Program-made: the position numbers and the translations under genes
Origin: Proteobacteria bacterium HN_bin10
Lineage (GTDB): Bacteria; Pseudomonadota; Alphaproteobacteria; Caulobacterales; Aquidulcibacteraceae
DNA length: 10,995 nucleotides
Assembly: GCA_002083515.1 (NCBI GenBank)
Contig: LWDN01000060.1
Location: forward strand, 1 to 10,995
Direction: 5' to 3'
The notes under the pieces: generated by a model
Told to the model about the DNA's origin: nothing
Seen by the model: the letters and a program-made list of their open reading frames with translations, nothing else
The model's database searches: none
Part shown: in pieces, positions 1-6,095 of the stretch
Layout: every line of letters starts with the position of its first letter
How positions within the stretch are numbered: the stretch's first letter is position 1

Positions 1-2
1 AG

Positions 3-1535
3 CGCAAAGGCAGCCTGCGCCCCCTGTTCGACGGGCCGGAGTGGAGCTTCGAGCTCATCCGCAAGGTCTACGACGCGATGGGCGAGATCGCGCTCGGCGA
101 GCTCGGACTCGACATCTACCCCAACCAGATCGAGGTGATCACCGCCGAGCAGATGCTCGACGCCTACTCCTCCATCGGCATGCCGCTGATGTACCGGCAC
201 TGGTCGTTCGGCAAGCATTTCGCCCGCGACCAGCAGCTCTATCAGCGCGGCTATCAGGGCCTCGCCTACGAGATCGTCATCAATTCCAATCCCTGTCTCG
301 TCTACATCATGGAGGAAAACTCCGCGATGATGCAGACGCTGGTGATCGCGCATGCAGGCTACGGCCACAGCCACTTCTTCAAGAACAATTACGTCTTCAA
401 GCAATGGACCGACGCCGACGGCATTCTCGATTATCTTGAGTTCGCCCGCGGCCTGATCGCCAAATACGAGGATCGCTACGGCCAAGAGGCGGTGGAACGC
501 GTGCTCGATGCAGCACACGCGCTGCAGAGCCACGGCATTCACCGTTTTCCCAGGAAGCGCATGCCGGACTTGCGCTCGGAAGAGCGGCGCGAGGAAGAAC
601 GCCGCCGCCACGGCGAGCAATTGTTCAACGACCTCTGGCGCACGGTGCCGCAGGGCAAGCGCAAGCCGACGGCCGACGAAGACGCGCGCCGCAAGGCGCT
701 GCTCGGCCTGCCGGAGGAAAACCTGCTCTACTTTTTGGAAAAGACCGCGCCGCGGCTCACCTCATGGCAGCGCGAAATTCTGCGCATCGTGCGGCTGATC
801 AACCAGTATTTCTATCCGCAGCGTCAGACCAAGGTGATGAACGAAGGCTGCGCCACCTACGTCCACCATCGCGTCATGAATCGTCTGCACGAGAAGGGCC
901 AGATCGACGACGGCGCCTTCCTCGAATTCCTGCACTCGCACACCGGCGTGGTGCTGCAGCCGGCCTTCGACGACCGCCGCTATTCCGGCATTAATCCCTA
1001 CGCGCTGGGCTTTGCCATGTGCACCGACATCGAGCGCATCTGCACGGCGCCGACCGATGAGGATCGCGAATGGATGCCCGACATCGCCGGCAATGGCGAC
1101 GCCTACGGCACGCTGCGCGACATTTGGGCCAACTATCGCGACGAGAGCTTCGTCTCGCAATATCTGTCGCCGCGCTGCATCCGCGATTTCGGGCTCTTCA
1201 ATCTGCATGACGACGAAGAAGAAGAGGAGATGCAGGTCAGCGCCATCCATGACGAGCGCGGCTATCGCCGCATCCGCCGCTCGCTCTCCAAGCGCTACGA
1301 CATCGCCTACAGCGATCCCGACATCCAGATCGTCGATGTCGATCTCGCGGGCGATCGCAAGCTCATCCTGCAACACCGCGTGCTCGACGGCATGACCTTG
1401 GCCGAGGCCGACGCCGAAAAGGTGCTCCAGCACGTCGCCGATCTCTGGGGCTATGACGTTAAGCTGGTGGAGCAGGACGATTCCGGCACGCTGCATGGCG
1501 AACACAGCGCCAGCCCTAGGCGGGCGTTTATGTAG
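3..1535 (+). CDS. SpoVR family protein (5' end cut by the window)
   Basis: The reading frame is open from the first complete codon at position 3, so 510 residues are visible. By comparison with the family, only about 10-20 N-terminal residues are missing. An ATG at 78 is internal, because family-like sequence (LFDGPEW, then SFELIRKVYDAM) precedes it. Recognisable SpoVR/YcgB stretches include HWSFGKHF, a His-rich HAGYGHSHFF segment near visible residue 117, FKNNY, MNEGCATYVHH at 279-289, and SGINPYALGF. A highly charged Arg/Glu-rich linker lies around residues 190-225 and an acidic run DDEEEEE lies near 405. The family is named for Bacillus SpoVR (spore cortex). In Gram-negatives it usually accompanies a PrkA-type kinase and a DUF444 protein, whose genes would lie to the left. 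Its biochemical role is poorly defined. No signal peptide or membrane segment is seen. Family assignment is secure; function is not. Confidence 0.93.
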   Translation, partial: RKGSLRPLFDGPEWSFELIRKVYDAMGEIALGELGLDIYPNQIEVITAEQMLDAYSSIGMPLMYRHWSFGKHFARDQQLYQRGYQGLAYEIVINSNPCLVYIMEENSAMMQTLVIAHAGYGHSHFFKNNYVFKQWTDADGILDYLEFARGLIAKYEDRYGQEAVERVLDAAHALQSHGIHRFPRKRMPDLRSEERREEERRRHGEQLFNDLWRTVPQGKRKPTADEDARRKALLGLPEENLLYFLEKTAPRLTSWQREILRIVRLINQYFYPQRQTKVMNEGCATYVHHRVMNRLHEKGQIDDGAFLEFLHSHTGVVLQPAFDDRRYSGINPYALGFAMCTDIERICTAPTDEDREWMPDIAGNGDAYGTLRDIWANYRDESFVSQYLSPRCIRDFGLFNLHDDEEEEEMQVSAIHDERGYRRIRRSLSKRYDIAYSDPDIQIVDVDLAGDRKLILQHRVLDGMTLAEADAEKVLQHVADLWGYDVKLVEQDDSGTLHGEHSASPRRAFM

Positions 1536-1570
1536 GGCGCGACGGGCTTTCGCCGGAGTGGACGCCGCGT

Positions 1571-1636
1571 CCCTTCTCCTGGTTAAGGAGAAGGTGGCCC
1601 GCCGAAGCCTCGGCGTAGGCGGGCCGGATGAGGTTT
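1571..1636 (+). repeat. Palindromic intergenic element, copy A (left arm of a 66-bp inverted pair)
   Basis: The element has two hairpins. The first has a 9-bp stem, CCTTCTCCT/AGGAGAAGG, with 5-nt loop GGTTA (1572-1594). The second has GGCCCGCC/GGCGGGCC arms (1596-1603 and 1618-1625), followed by GGATGAGG. The reverse complement of 2433-2498 matches it at 65 of 66 positions; the difference lies in the first loop. No T-run follows, so it is not a classical terminator. It shares its layout (5-nt-loop hairpin, then tail) with the G-rich elements near trmB, rimP and nusA. Confidence 0.9.
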
Positions 1637-1730
1637 ACCGGCGAGGCAGCGCTGGCGCTGCGCATTGCAAACTCTCTTGAAAGAATGAGGTCCGCGGTTC
1701 GCTGCGAGCGGACATCCGTCAGCTCGAAAG

Positions 1731-2288
1731 TCAGCCGCTTTCGGGGGGCTTGTCCGGGAATAACAAGTAGGTTCTGTAGCGACGAAGGCGCTCAATCGAA
1801 AGTGGACCATATGCGAGTGTCAGTGAGAGCCGAGACTGTTTCTTGCGGCGATCAAAAGGCGCTTGACCGCTGTAGCTCAGCATGAGCTTCGGCGCTGGAT
1901 CGCGAAGCCATTGCGCCAAGTAAAGCGCGCCGTGCTCATCAGGAAAGCCAGCATCTTCAAAGTAGCCGACAAAGTCAGCAGGTTGTTCAAGCAGTTCGCG
2001 TAGACGATCATGCGTCCTGTAGAATTTATCGATCCATTCATCAAGCGCTTGATCGTTTTCGTAGGCAGACCAAGAAGGATGCACTTCGGTCACCAAATCG
2101 ACTTGGATGCGTTCAACCCGTCCCATCAGACCAAACACGTTCCATACGAGCCCGTTCTGATCTTCGTACATGCAAAAACCTGCCTCCGCGTGCACCTCGA
2201 TCAGATTGCCGTCAAGGGCAGACCATTTTTCAAGGCTTTCGATTCTGCGGAGGCGTTCTAGCACTAGCGTGAGGCAGGCATCGTCCAT
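1731..2288 (-). CDS. Hypothetical protein, 185 aa, enclosed by an inverted repeat
   Basis: The open frame extends upstream to an ATG at 2441, but that codon lies inside repeat copy B. A good promoter (2340-2368) lies downstream of it. The ATG at 2288 (MDDACLTLVL) is therefore the likelier start, although its Shine-Dalgarno is weak. The product looks soluble, with no signal peptide or membrane helix. It is acidic in the middle, rich in Trp and aromatic residues (GLVWNVFGLMGRVER, HPSWSAYEND), and ends in a basic YGPLSIERLRRYR region. I do not recognise the family. The gene appears more AT-rich than its neighbours and stands alone between spoVR-like and helicase genes, both separated from it by the two repeat arms. 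This layout suggests an acquired cassette, which is inference. Gene reality is supported by the uninterrupted frame, lower GC and promoter, but not by homology. Confidence 0.7.
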   Translation of the reverse strand: MDDACLTLVLERLRRIESLEKWSALDGNLIEVHAEAGFCMYEDQNGLVWNVFGLMGRVERIQVDLVTEVHPSWSAYENDQALDEWIDKFYRTHDRLRELLEQPADFVGYFEDAGFPDEHGALYLAQWLRDPAPKLMLSYSGQAPFDRRKKQSRLSLTLAYGPLSIERLRRYRTYLLFPDKPPESG

Positions 2289-2339
2289 CGCCAACTCTGA
2301 CCACCATGTGCTTGATCTATGCAGACGGCACACGCCAAC

Positions 2340-2368
2340 CTTATTCGTCCCAAAGCGGGATACGTCAA
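2340..2368 (-). promoter_or_regulatory. Candidate sigma-70-type promoter for the 185-aa gene
   Basis: On the minus strand, TTGACG (2368-2363) is followed after 17 nt by AATAAG (2345-2340). Transcription would begin near 2333, giving a leader of about 45 nt before the ATG at 2288. The spacer holds a short TCCC-N5-GGGA dyad. The promoter lies inside the repeat-bounded segment, so the gene may carry its own promoter. Confidence 0.45.
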
Positions 2369-2432
2369 TGTTTGTTACGGCCAAGCGTGGACGGTTTAGG
2401 AGTGGACGAGTTCTCTCGCGGCAATCACCTGC

Positions 2433-2498
2433 AAACCTCATCCGGCCCGCCTACGCCGAGGCTTCGGCGGGCCACCTTCTCCTTAGCCAGGAGAAGGG
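2433..2498 (-). repeat. Palindromic intergenic element, copy B (right arm of the 66-bp inverted pair)
   Basis: This is the reverse complement of 1571-1636 with one mismatch, so the hairpin end points outward and the GGCCCGCC tail inward, towards the enclosed gene. The first-hairpin loop is GGCTA instead of GGTTA. It lies 57 bp beyond the helicase stop codon and contains the ATG at 2441 of the extended frame of the 185-aa gene. Confidence 0.9.
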
Positions 2499-2555
2499 GC
2501 GCTCACCTTTAAGAGCTAGCGCTTGGGCCATCCGCCCCAGGCCAACGGCCAATCC

Positions 2556-3845
2556 TCAAACCCCAATCCGCCTCAGCCCCTCCGCGATCGCCGGATCGAC
2601 CTGTACGTCGCGCGGGGAAAGCGGTCGCGTCAGCCGCAGCGTCTCCATCGAGCGCGCGCGAGAGAGTGCGACATAAGTTTGTCCGGGCGCGAAGGCGCCG
2701 CGGCCGAGATCGATTTCGACGCTGTCGAGCGTCATGCCTTGCGCCTTGTGGATGGTGAGCGCCCAGGCCGGGGCGAGGGGGAATTGCACGTATTTGAATT
2801 CCTCCTTCACCTCCATGCGGTTTTCTTTCTGGTTCCAGGTCCAGCGTGCCTGTGGCCAGGTGGCGCGCTCGACATCGACCTCGTCGCCGGCGTCGAGCAG
2901 CACCTGCACGATGTCCTCGTCGAGCGCTTTCACCGTGCCGAGCGAGCCGTTCACCCAGCGCCCTTCCGGATCGTTCTGCGTGAAGATCACGCGCGCGCCG
3001 CGCTTCAAGACCAATTCCATCGGCGCGGGGAAGCGGTCGCCTTGCTGCTTCGGCGCTTCGCCCTCGAAGCCGCCGGTGTAGCGCGCCGCCGCGCCTTCGA
3101 GCGAAGCCAGGCCGCGGGCGTTGTAATTGTCGGCCACCGCATTGGTGGCGCAGAGCAGCACCGGGCGCTTCGGCAGCGCGCGGTCGAGGCACACGGTGTT
3201 CAGAATCGTCACCGCTTCCTCGACGCCGCGCCGTTCGCGGATCGAAGAGAGGATGGCGATGAAATCCTGATTGGTTTGGCGATGCACTTCGGTCAGTTCG
3301 ATGCCGGCGATCGGCGCGTCGCGCAGGCAATGGGCCGAGAACGCGTAGGGGCTGGAATAGCCGGCTTCCTCCAGCAGCGCGCCTTCGTCGCCGCGCACCA
3401 CCGGCGGCAGCTGATAGAAGTCGCCGACCAGCAGCATCTGCACGCCGCCAAACGGGCGCGAACTCTTGCGCGCCACTTTCAGGTGCTGATCCATGGCGTC
3501 GAGCACGTCGGCGCGCAGCATCGAAACTTCGTCGACGATCAGCCGTGAAATCGCACGCGCCGTGCGGGTGAAGAACCAATGCGGCTTCTCGTGATTGCCG
3601 ATGAGCGGCCGCGGCGGAAAACCGAAGAACGAATGCACGGTCTGGCCGCCGATGTTCATCGCCGCCAACCCGGTTGGCGCCAGCAGCGCCTGCGGGTAGC
3701 CCGGATTGCCGTCCACCAGCGAGCGGATGAAATGACTTTTGCCGGTGCCGGCGCGCCCGATCAGCATGACCACCGGCGTGCGTTCGCTCAATGCCGTGTG
3801 CGCTTCGTTTATGGCAGGATCGGCAAAGCGCGCGGGAATCGTCAT
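2556..3845 (-). CDS. PIF1-like ATP-dependent DNA helicase (superfamily 1)
   Basis: The 429-aa product has the SF1B helicase motif series. Walker A is GRAGTGKS at residues 30-37. Motif Ia is APTGLAAMNIGG followed by TVHSFF near 56-74, a PIF1 hallmark. Walker B is LIVDEVSM with D105/E106, and motif III is GDFYQLPP at 141-148. The C-terminal UvrD_C_2-type region has IHKAQGMTLD near 365-374 and TYVALSRAR near 390-398. Family members unwind DNA 5' to 3' and in eukaryotes act on G-quadruplexes and stalled forks; the role of short bacterial homologues is less clear. At 429 aa it is a compact core with no obvious extra domain. The ATG at 3845 is preceded by GAGG about 7 nt upstream. It is divergent from the cytochrome gene with 56 bp between them. 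A TATATA at 3854-3859 could serve as a -10 in that gap. Confidence 0.9.
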   Translation of the reverse strand: MTIPARFADPAINEAHTALSERTPVVMLIGRAGTGKSHFIRSLVDGNPGYPQALLAPTGLAAMNIGGQTVHSFFGFPPRPLIGNHEKPHWFFTRTARAISRLIVDEVSMLRADVLDAMDQHLKVARKSSRPFGGVQMLLVGDFYQLPPVVRGDEGALLEEAGYSSPYAFSAHCLRDAPIAGIELTEVHRQTNQDFIAILSSIRERRGVEEAVTILNTVCLDRALPKRPVLLCATNAVADNYNARGLASLEGAAARYTGGFEGEAPKQQGDRFPAPMELVLKRGARVIFTQNDPEGRWVNGSLGTVKALDEDIVQVLLDAGDEVDVERATWPQARWTWNQKENRMEVKEEFKYVQFPLAPAWALTIHKAQGMTLDSVEIDLGRGAFAPGQTYVALSRARSMETLRLTRPLSPRDVQVDPAIAEGLRRIGV

Positions 3846-3901
3846 GGGCCCTCTATATAGAAGCCCGCAGGCCGGCGCTAAGTTGGTTCGAGGAGGTCGC
3901 G

Positions 3902-4258
3902 ATGTTTCGTTTCGCTCTCGCCGCTGTCATGTTGACGCTTTCCGCCTGCGCCGCGCCAGAACCACCGCGCGGACAGAGCGTCGGCGCCGAGCTTGACGCT
4001 CTGGCGGCGGACGGTCGCGCCATAGCGGAGGCGCAGTGCGCGCGTTGCCACGCGGTAGGCGAGTATGGCGAGAGCCCGGTCCCGGCGGCGCCGGTGTTCC
4101 GGACGCTGCTGTCGCGTTATCGCGCAGAGGTGCTGGAAGAGGAGCTGATCAACGGCATTCGCGTCGCACACCCGATGCCTGAGTTTCAGTTCAATCCGCA
4201 AAGCACGGACGCGCTGATCATGCACCTGCGCTATGTCCAGGAGCCGCCCTCGGAGTAG
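3902..4258 (+). CDS. Small cytochrome c lipoprotein (class I type)
   Basis: The product has 118 residues. The start at 3902 has a very strong Shine-Dalgarno, GAGGAGGT (3890-3897), whereas the upstream in-frame ATG at 3791 lies within the divergent helicase gene and would destroy the signal peptide. Residues 1-16 form a lipoprotein signal ending in the lipobox LSAC (Cys16), so the protein should be anchored in a membrane facing the periplasm. A single haem-binding CARCH lies at 46-50, and Met92 in HPMPEF is the likely distal ligand. The length and layout fit a one-haem electron carrier. Its partner oxidase or dehydrogenase is not in the window. It converges on the next gene with only 3 bp between the two stop codons and no visible terminator. 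Confidence 0.88.
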   Translation: MFRFALAAVMLTLSACAAPEPPRGQSVGAELDALAADGRAIAEAQCARCHAVGEYGESPVPAAPVFRTLLSRYRAEVLEEELINGIRVAHPMPEFQFNPQSTDALIMHLRYVQEPPSE

Positions 4259-4261
4259 GAC

Positions 4262-4903
4262 TCAGAGCGACCAGGGCACGTGCGCGGGAAAGCTCGCGGG
4301 CAGACCGTCGAACGCGAAGGAGACGCTCTGGGCGGCGCCAGGAAGCTCGGCCGCGATGAAGCCGCGCCGCGATTGTGTGCGCGGTGCGCGCCCGGCATGG
4401 CCCTGCGCCGCGGCATAGCGTGTCCATGGAAGTTCCGCTGACGCGGCGGGCGGCGCCTCGGCGGCGGGCGCGATCAAGGCCGGCACACGTATCGCGGTGA
4501 GCACGGTCTCATCGGTCATCGCCGCCAGCGCAGCGAAATCATCCGCGCCCACCATTTGCGGCACACGCCCGGTGATGCGCAGCTTCATGTCGAGATCGTA
4601 GCTTGCACCCGACGGCTCGATCACCCGCATGCGCACCGCGTGCACGGCGCCGCGCTCGCGTTCGAGCAGCGCCTCATCGGCCAGCGAAATCACGCCGATG
4701 TCGCGATCGATAACAAATCGCCCGCCGGCATTGTCGAGCAAGTGAAAGCCCGGCGCGGGGAGGGCGTCGTCCGCCGGCGCCGCGATCGCCATGGCGCTCT
4801 CGATCGCCTCGCGCAGCGGCGCGGCGTCGAGCTCGATCGAGTCGAATTCCTGTGAGAACGAGTCGGGCGGCGGAATCATGGTCCCGCCACTCTGCCCGCT
4901 CAT
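4262..4903 (-). CDS. Hypothetical protein, 213 aa, with a cadherin-like segment
   Basis: I do not recognise a named family. Residues about 45-115 read like one cadherin-type beta-sandwich repeat: LLDNAGGRFVIDRDIGVISL, then ALLERERGAVHAVRMRV, then SGASYDLDMKLRITG. The N-terminus is acidic, the region 140-165 is Ala/Pro-rich, and the C-terminus ends in SFAFDGLPASFPAHVPWSL. There is no signal peptide, which is unusual for a cadherin-like fold. The start is uncertain: ATG 4903 has no good Shine-Dalgarno, and the ATG eight codons later (4879, MIPPPDSF) is an alternative behind a GGCGGGA stretch. The transposase unit begins 42 bp upstream and may have separated this gene from an older promoter. The conserved-looking motifs and long high-GC frame support a real gene. 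Confidence 0.72.
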   Translation of the reverse strand: MSGQSGGTMIPPPDSFSQEFDSIELDAAPLREAIESAMAIAAPADDALPAPGFHLLDNAGGRFVIDRDIGVISLADEALLERERGAVHAVRMRVIEPSGASYDLDMKLRITGRVPQMVGADDFAALAAMTDETVLTAIRVPALIAPAAEAPPAASAELPWTRYAAAQGHAGRAPRTQSRRGFIAAELPGAAQSVSFAFDGLPASFPAHVPWSL

Positions 4904-4918
4904 AGCTAATGCGCAGTG

Positions 4919-4930
4919 AAACGCGCGTTT
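4919..4930. promoter_or_regulatory. Perfect 12-bp palindrome upstream of the 213-aa gene
   Basis: AAACGCGCGTTT is a perfect palindrome centred about 20 bp upstream of the ATG at 4903, in the 42-bp gap before the transposase stop. It could be an operator or a chance GC-rich dyad. No clear -35/-10 pair accompanies it. Confidence 0.25.
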
Positions 4931-4945
4931 GCGGGTTGTTTACAT

Positions 4946-5524
4946 CTAGGACCGCGCGTCTTCAGACGCGCTTGAGTGTGGCTGTCCGGTTGCCGATGAA
5001 TAGGGCCAAGAATCCGGCGAACCGCAAAGGCCCGCCTTGACCGGGTTGCTTTCTACATAGGCAATTGTCGCCGACAAATGGTCGTCATCGCGCATGTATC
5101 GGTCAAAGTAGTCGGGCGCCCAGAGTGGCCCGGCGCGGCCGAGTCTTTGGTTGATCTTCGCGCTTGTGTACGCCTTCCAGCTCTTAACGATCGCGCCCAA
5201 TTTGTGTACGCCAACTGGGCCGATAACAGCGTGAACGTGATTCGGCATAACGCACCACGCGTACAGATGGTAACGCTCGCCAGCGAATGTCTGAATCGCC
5301 TGGGCCACAATAGCGGCATTCTCCGGGGTGCGAAGCAGAGCTTGTCCGCTACCAAGGTCAAGCGCGGCATCGACTCGTCTTCGCGCGGCGTCGTTGCTCA
5401 AGAGGCGAAGGGCCTCAGCGACTTCGTGCGGCAGGCTATCCGCTAGTCTGAAGACGACATGCTGAACCAGTTGCTCGCTGTCGCAATGCGGCAGATATCC
5501 ACGGTTGTGCCAGCCGGGGCGCAT
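4946..5524 (-). CDS. REP-associated tyrosine transposase (RAYT, IS200-like Y1 family)
   Basis: The 192-aa product begins RPGWHNRGYLPHCD, typical of alphaproteobacterial RAYTs. The HUH-type metal motif is MPNHVHAVI (His96, His98). The likely nucleophile is Tyr139 in DYFDRYMRDDDHL, followed by YVESNPVKAGL, the usual RAYT C-terminal block. These enzymes cleave single-stranded REP hairpins and are thought to spread REP sequences. I chose ATG 5524 over the in-frame TTG at 5530 because family proteins begin near this GWHNRGY block. There is no strong Shine-Dalgarno. The gene is flanked by two inverted copies of a 23-bp palindrome. The downstream copy abuts the TAG, and its sequence encodes the last residues (SEDARS). 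No inactivating change is visible, so it may be functional. Confidence 0.93.
   Translation of the reverse strand: MRPGWHNRGYLPHCDSEQLVQHVVFRLADSLPHEVAEALRLLSNDAARRRVDAALDLGSGQALLRTPENAAIVAQAIQTFAGERYHLYAWCVMPNHVHAVIGPVGVHKLGAIVKSWKAYTSAKINQRLGRAGPLWAPDYFDRYMRDDDHLSATIAYVESNPVKAGLCGSPDSWPYSSATGQPHSSASEDARS
4949..4971 (+). repeat. REP palindrome flanking the RAYT gene, left copy
   Basis: The 23-bp element is a GGAC tetranucleotide, one C, then the palindrome GCGCGTCTTCAGACGCGC. This fits the usual REP layout of a conserved 5' tetranucleotide plus a GC-rich hairpin. It overlaps the 3' end of the transposase gene, starting immediately after the stop codon (minus-strand TAG at 4948-4946). Its reverse complement is identical to 5538-5560. 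Confidence 0.88.
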
Positions 5525-5537
5525 CGACAAGCAGTAT

Positions 5538-5560
5538 GCGCGTCTGAAGACGCGCGGTCC
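5538..5560 (-). repeat. REP palindrome flanking the RAYT gene, right copy
   Basis: This is an exact inverted copy of 4949-4971: the hairpin GCGCGTCTGAAGACGCGC followed by GGTCC. It lies 13 bp upstream of the transposase ATG (5524) and 4 bp downstream of the YCII-domain stop codon. Here it forms part of the transposase leader and may influence its expression. Confidence 0.88.
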
Positions 5561-5564
5561 AGGT

Positions 5565-6032
5565 TCAGGGCGCGATGCGCCGGTGAATGTCCGGCGTTTC
5601 CATCAAGGCCGCAGAGCCATACCAGGGATAAAGCTCGGCGACGAACACGCCGGCCGCCACGGTCGGGTCGGTGGCGACAAGCGCTTGCGCTTCTTCGATG
5701 GTCGCGACCGCAAAGACAAAAACGCCGCGATACTGCCGCTCGTTCTGGCCGATGGGGCCGGCGATGATGAGCTTACCCTCGTCGGCTAAGCGCTGAATGT
5801 TGGCGAAATGGCCCGCGAACAGCGTCGAGCGTTCTTCCGGCGTCGGCGGCGTGTAAGGCCCGGTGCGCAGAATCACCAACACGTACTGGCGCATGCCGCG
5901 CTCGTCGGCGCCGAGCCGTTCGGCAAGCGCCGCGTCTCGCGTCGCTGCTGGTTGCGGCGTCTGGTTGGCGGCAGAGGCGTGCGCGCACGCCGCAAGCGCG
6001 AGTGTCAGTGCAATGCCAGCGATTAAGCGCAT
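5565..6032 (-). CDS. YCII-domain (YciI-like) predicted lipoprotein
   Basis: The 155-aa product starts at ATG 6032, which has GGGAGG 8 nt upstream. The TTG at 6038 would sit too close to that site. Residues 1-16 are a lipoprotein signal ending in LAAC (Cys16), followed by an Ala/Gln/Pro-rich linker. From about residue 47 the sequence reads as a YCII-related alpha/beta domain: QYVLVILRTGP, then FAGHFANIQRLADEGKLIIA with the conserved His, then GPIGQ, YRGVFVFAVATIEEAQAL and FVAELYPWY. Most YciI proteins are cytoplasmic with unclear catalytic roles, so an exported, lipid-anchored form is notable. It lies 63 bp downstream of the aldehyde dehydrogenase on the same strand and could be co-transcribed. 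A REP element follows its stop codon. Confidence 0.82.
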   Translation of the reverse strand: MRLIAGIALTLALAACAHASAANQTPQPAATRDAALAERLGADERGMRQYVLVILRTGPYTPPTPEERSTLFAGHFANIQRLADEGKLIIAGPIGQNERQYRGVFVFAVATIEEAQALVATDPTVAAGVFVAELYPWYGSAALMETPDIHRRIAP

Positions 6033-6095
6033 GAGCAAAACCTCCCGGCGCCAATCTGCATCGACTGGCGCCAGGAAGCCAACGAAGTTCGTCGC

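Larger units (their letters stand above)
4949..5560 (-). mobile_element. RAYT plus two inverted REPs (REPtron-like unit)
   Basis: The transposase gene and its two identical inverted 23-bp REPs form a compact unit of about 0.6 kb. It lies between the 213-aa gene and the YCII-domain gene, 4 bp downstream of the latter's stop codon. No insertion-sequence terminal inverted repeats or target duplications beyond the REPs were found by eye. RAYTs are usually immobile single-copy residents that mobilise REPs, so calling the whole unit mobile is inference. Confidence 0.7.

Noticed and set aside
762..1505. A 247-codon minus-strand frame opposite the SpoVR-family gene
   Set aside because: Its hydrophobic, Val/Ala/Ile-rich translation is typical of antisense frames in high-GC DNA, and SpoVR conservation covers the whole stretch.
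2523..3548. A 341-codon plus-strand frame opposite the PIF1-like helicase
   Set aside because: Its translation has no recognisable motifs and shadows a well-supported helicase on the other strand.
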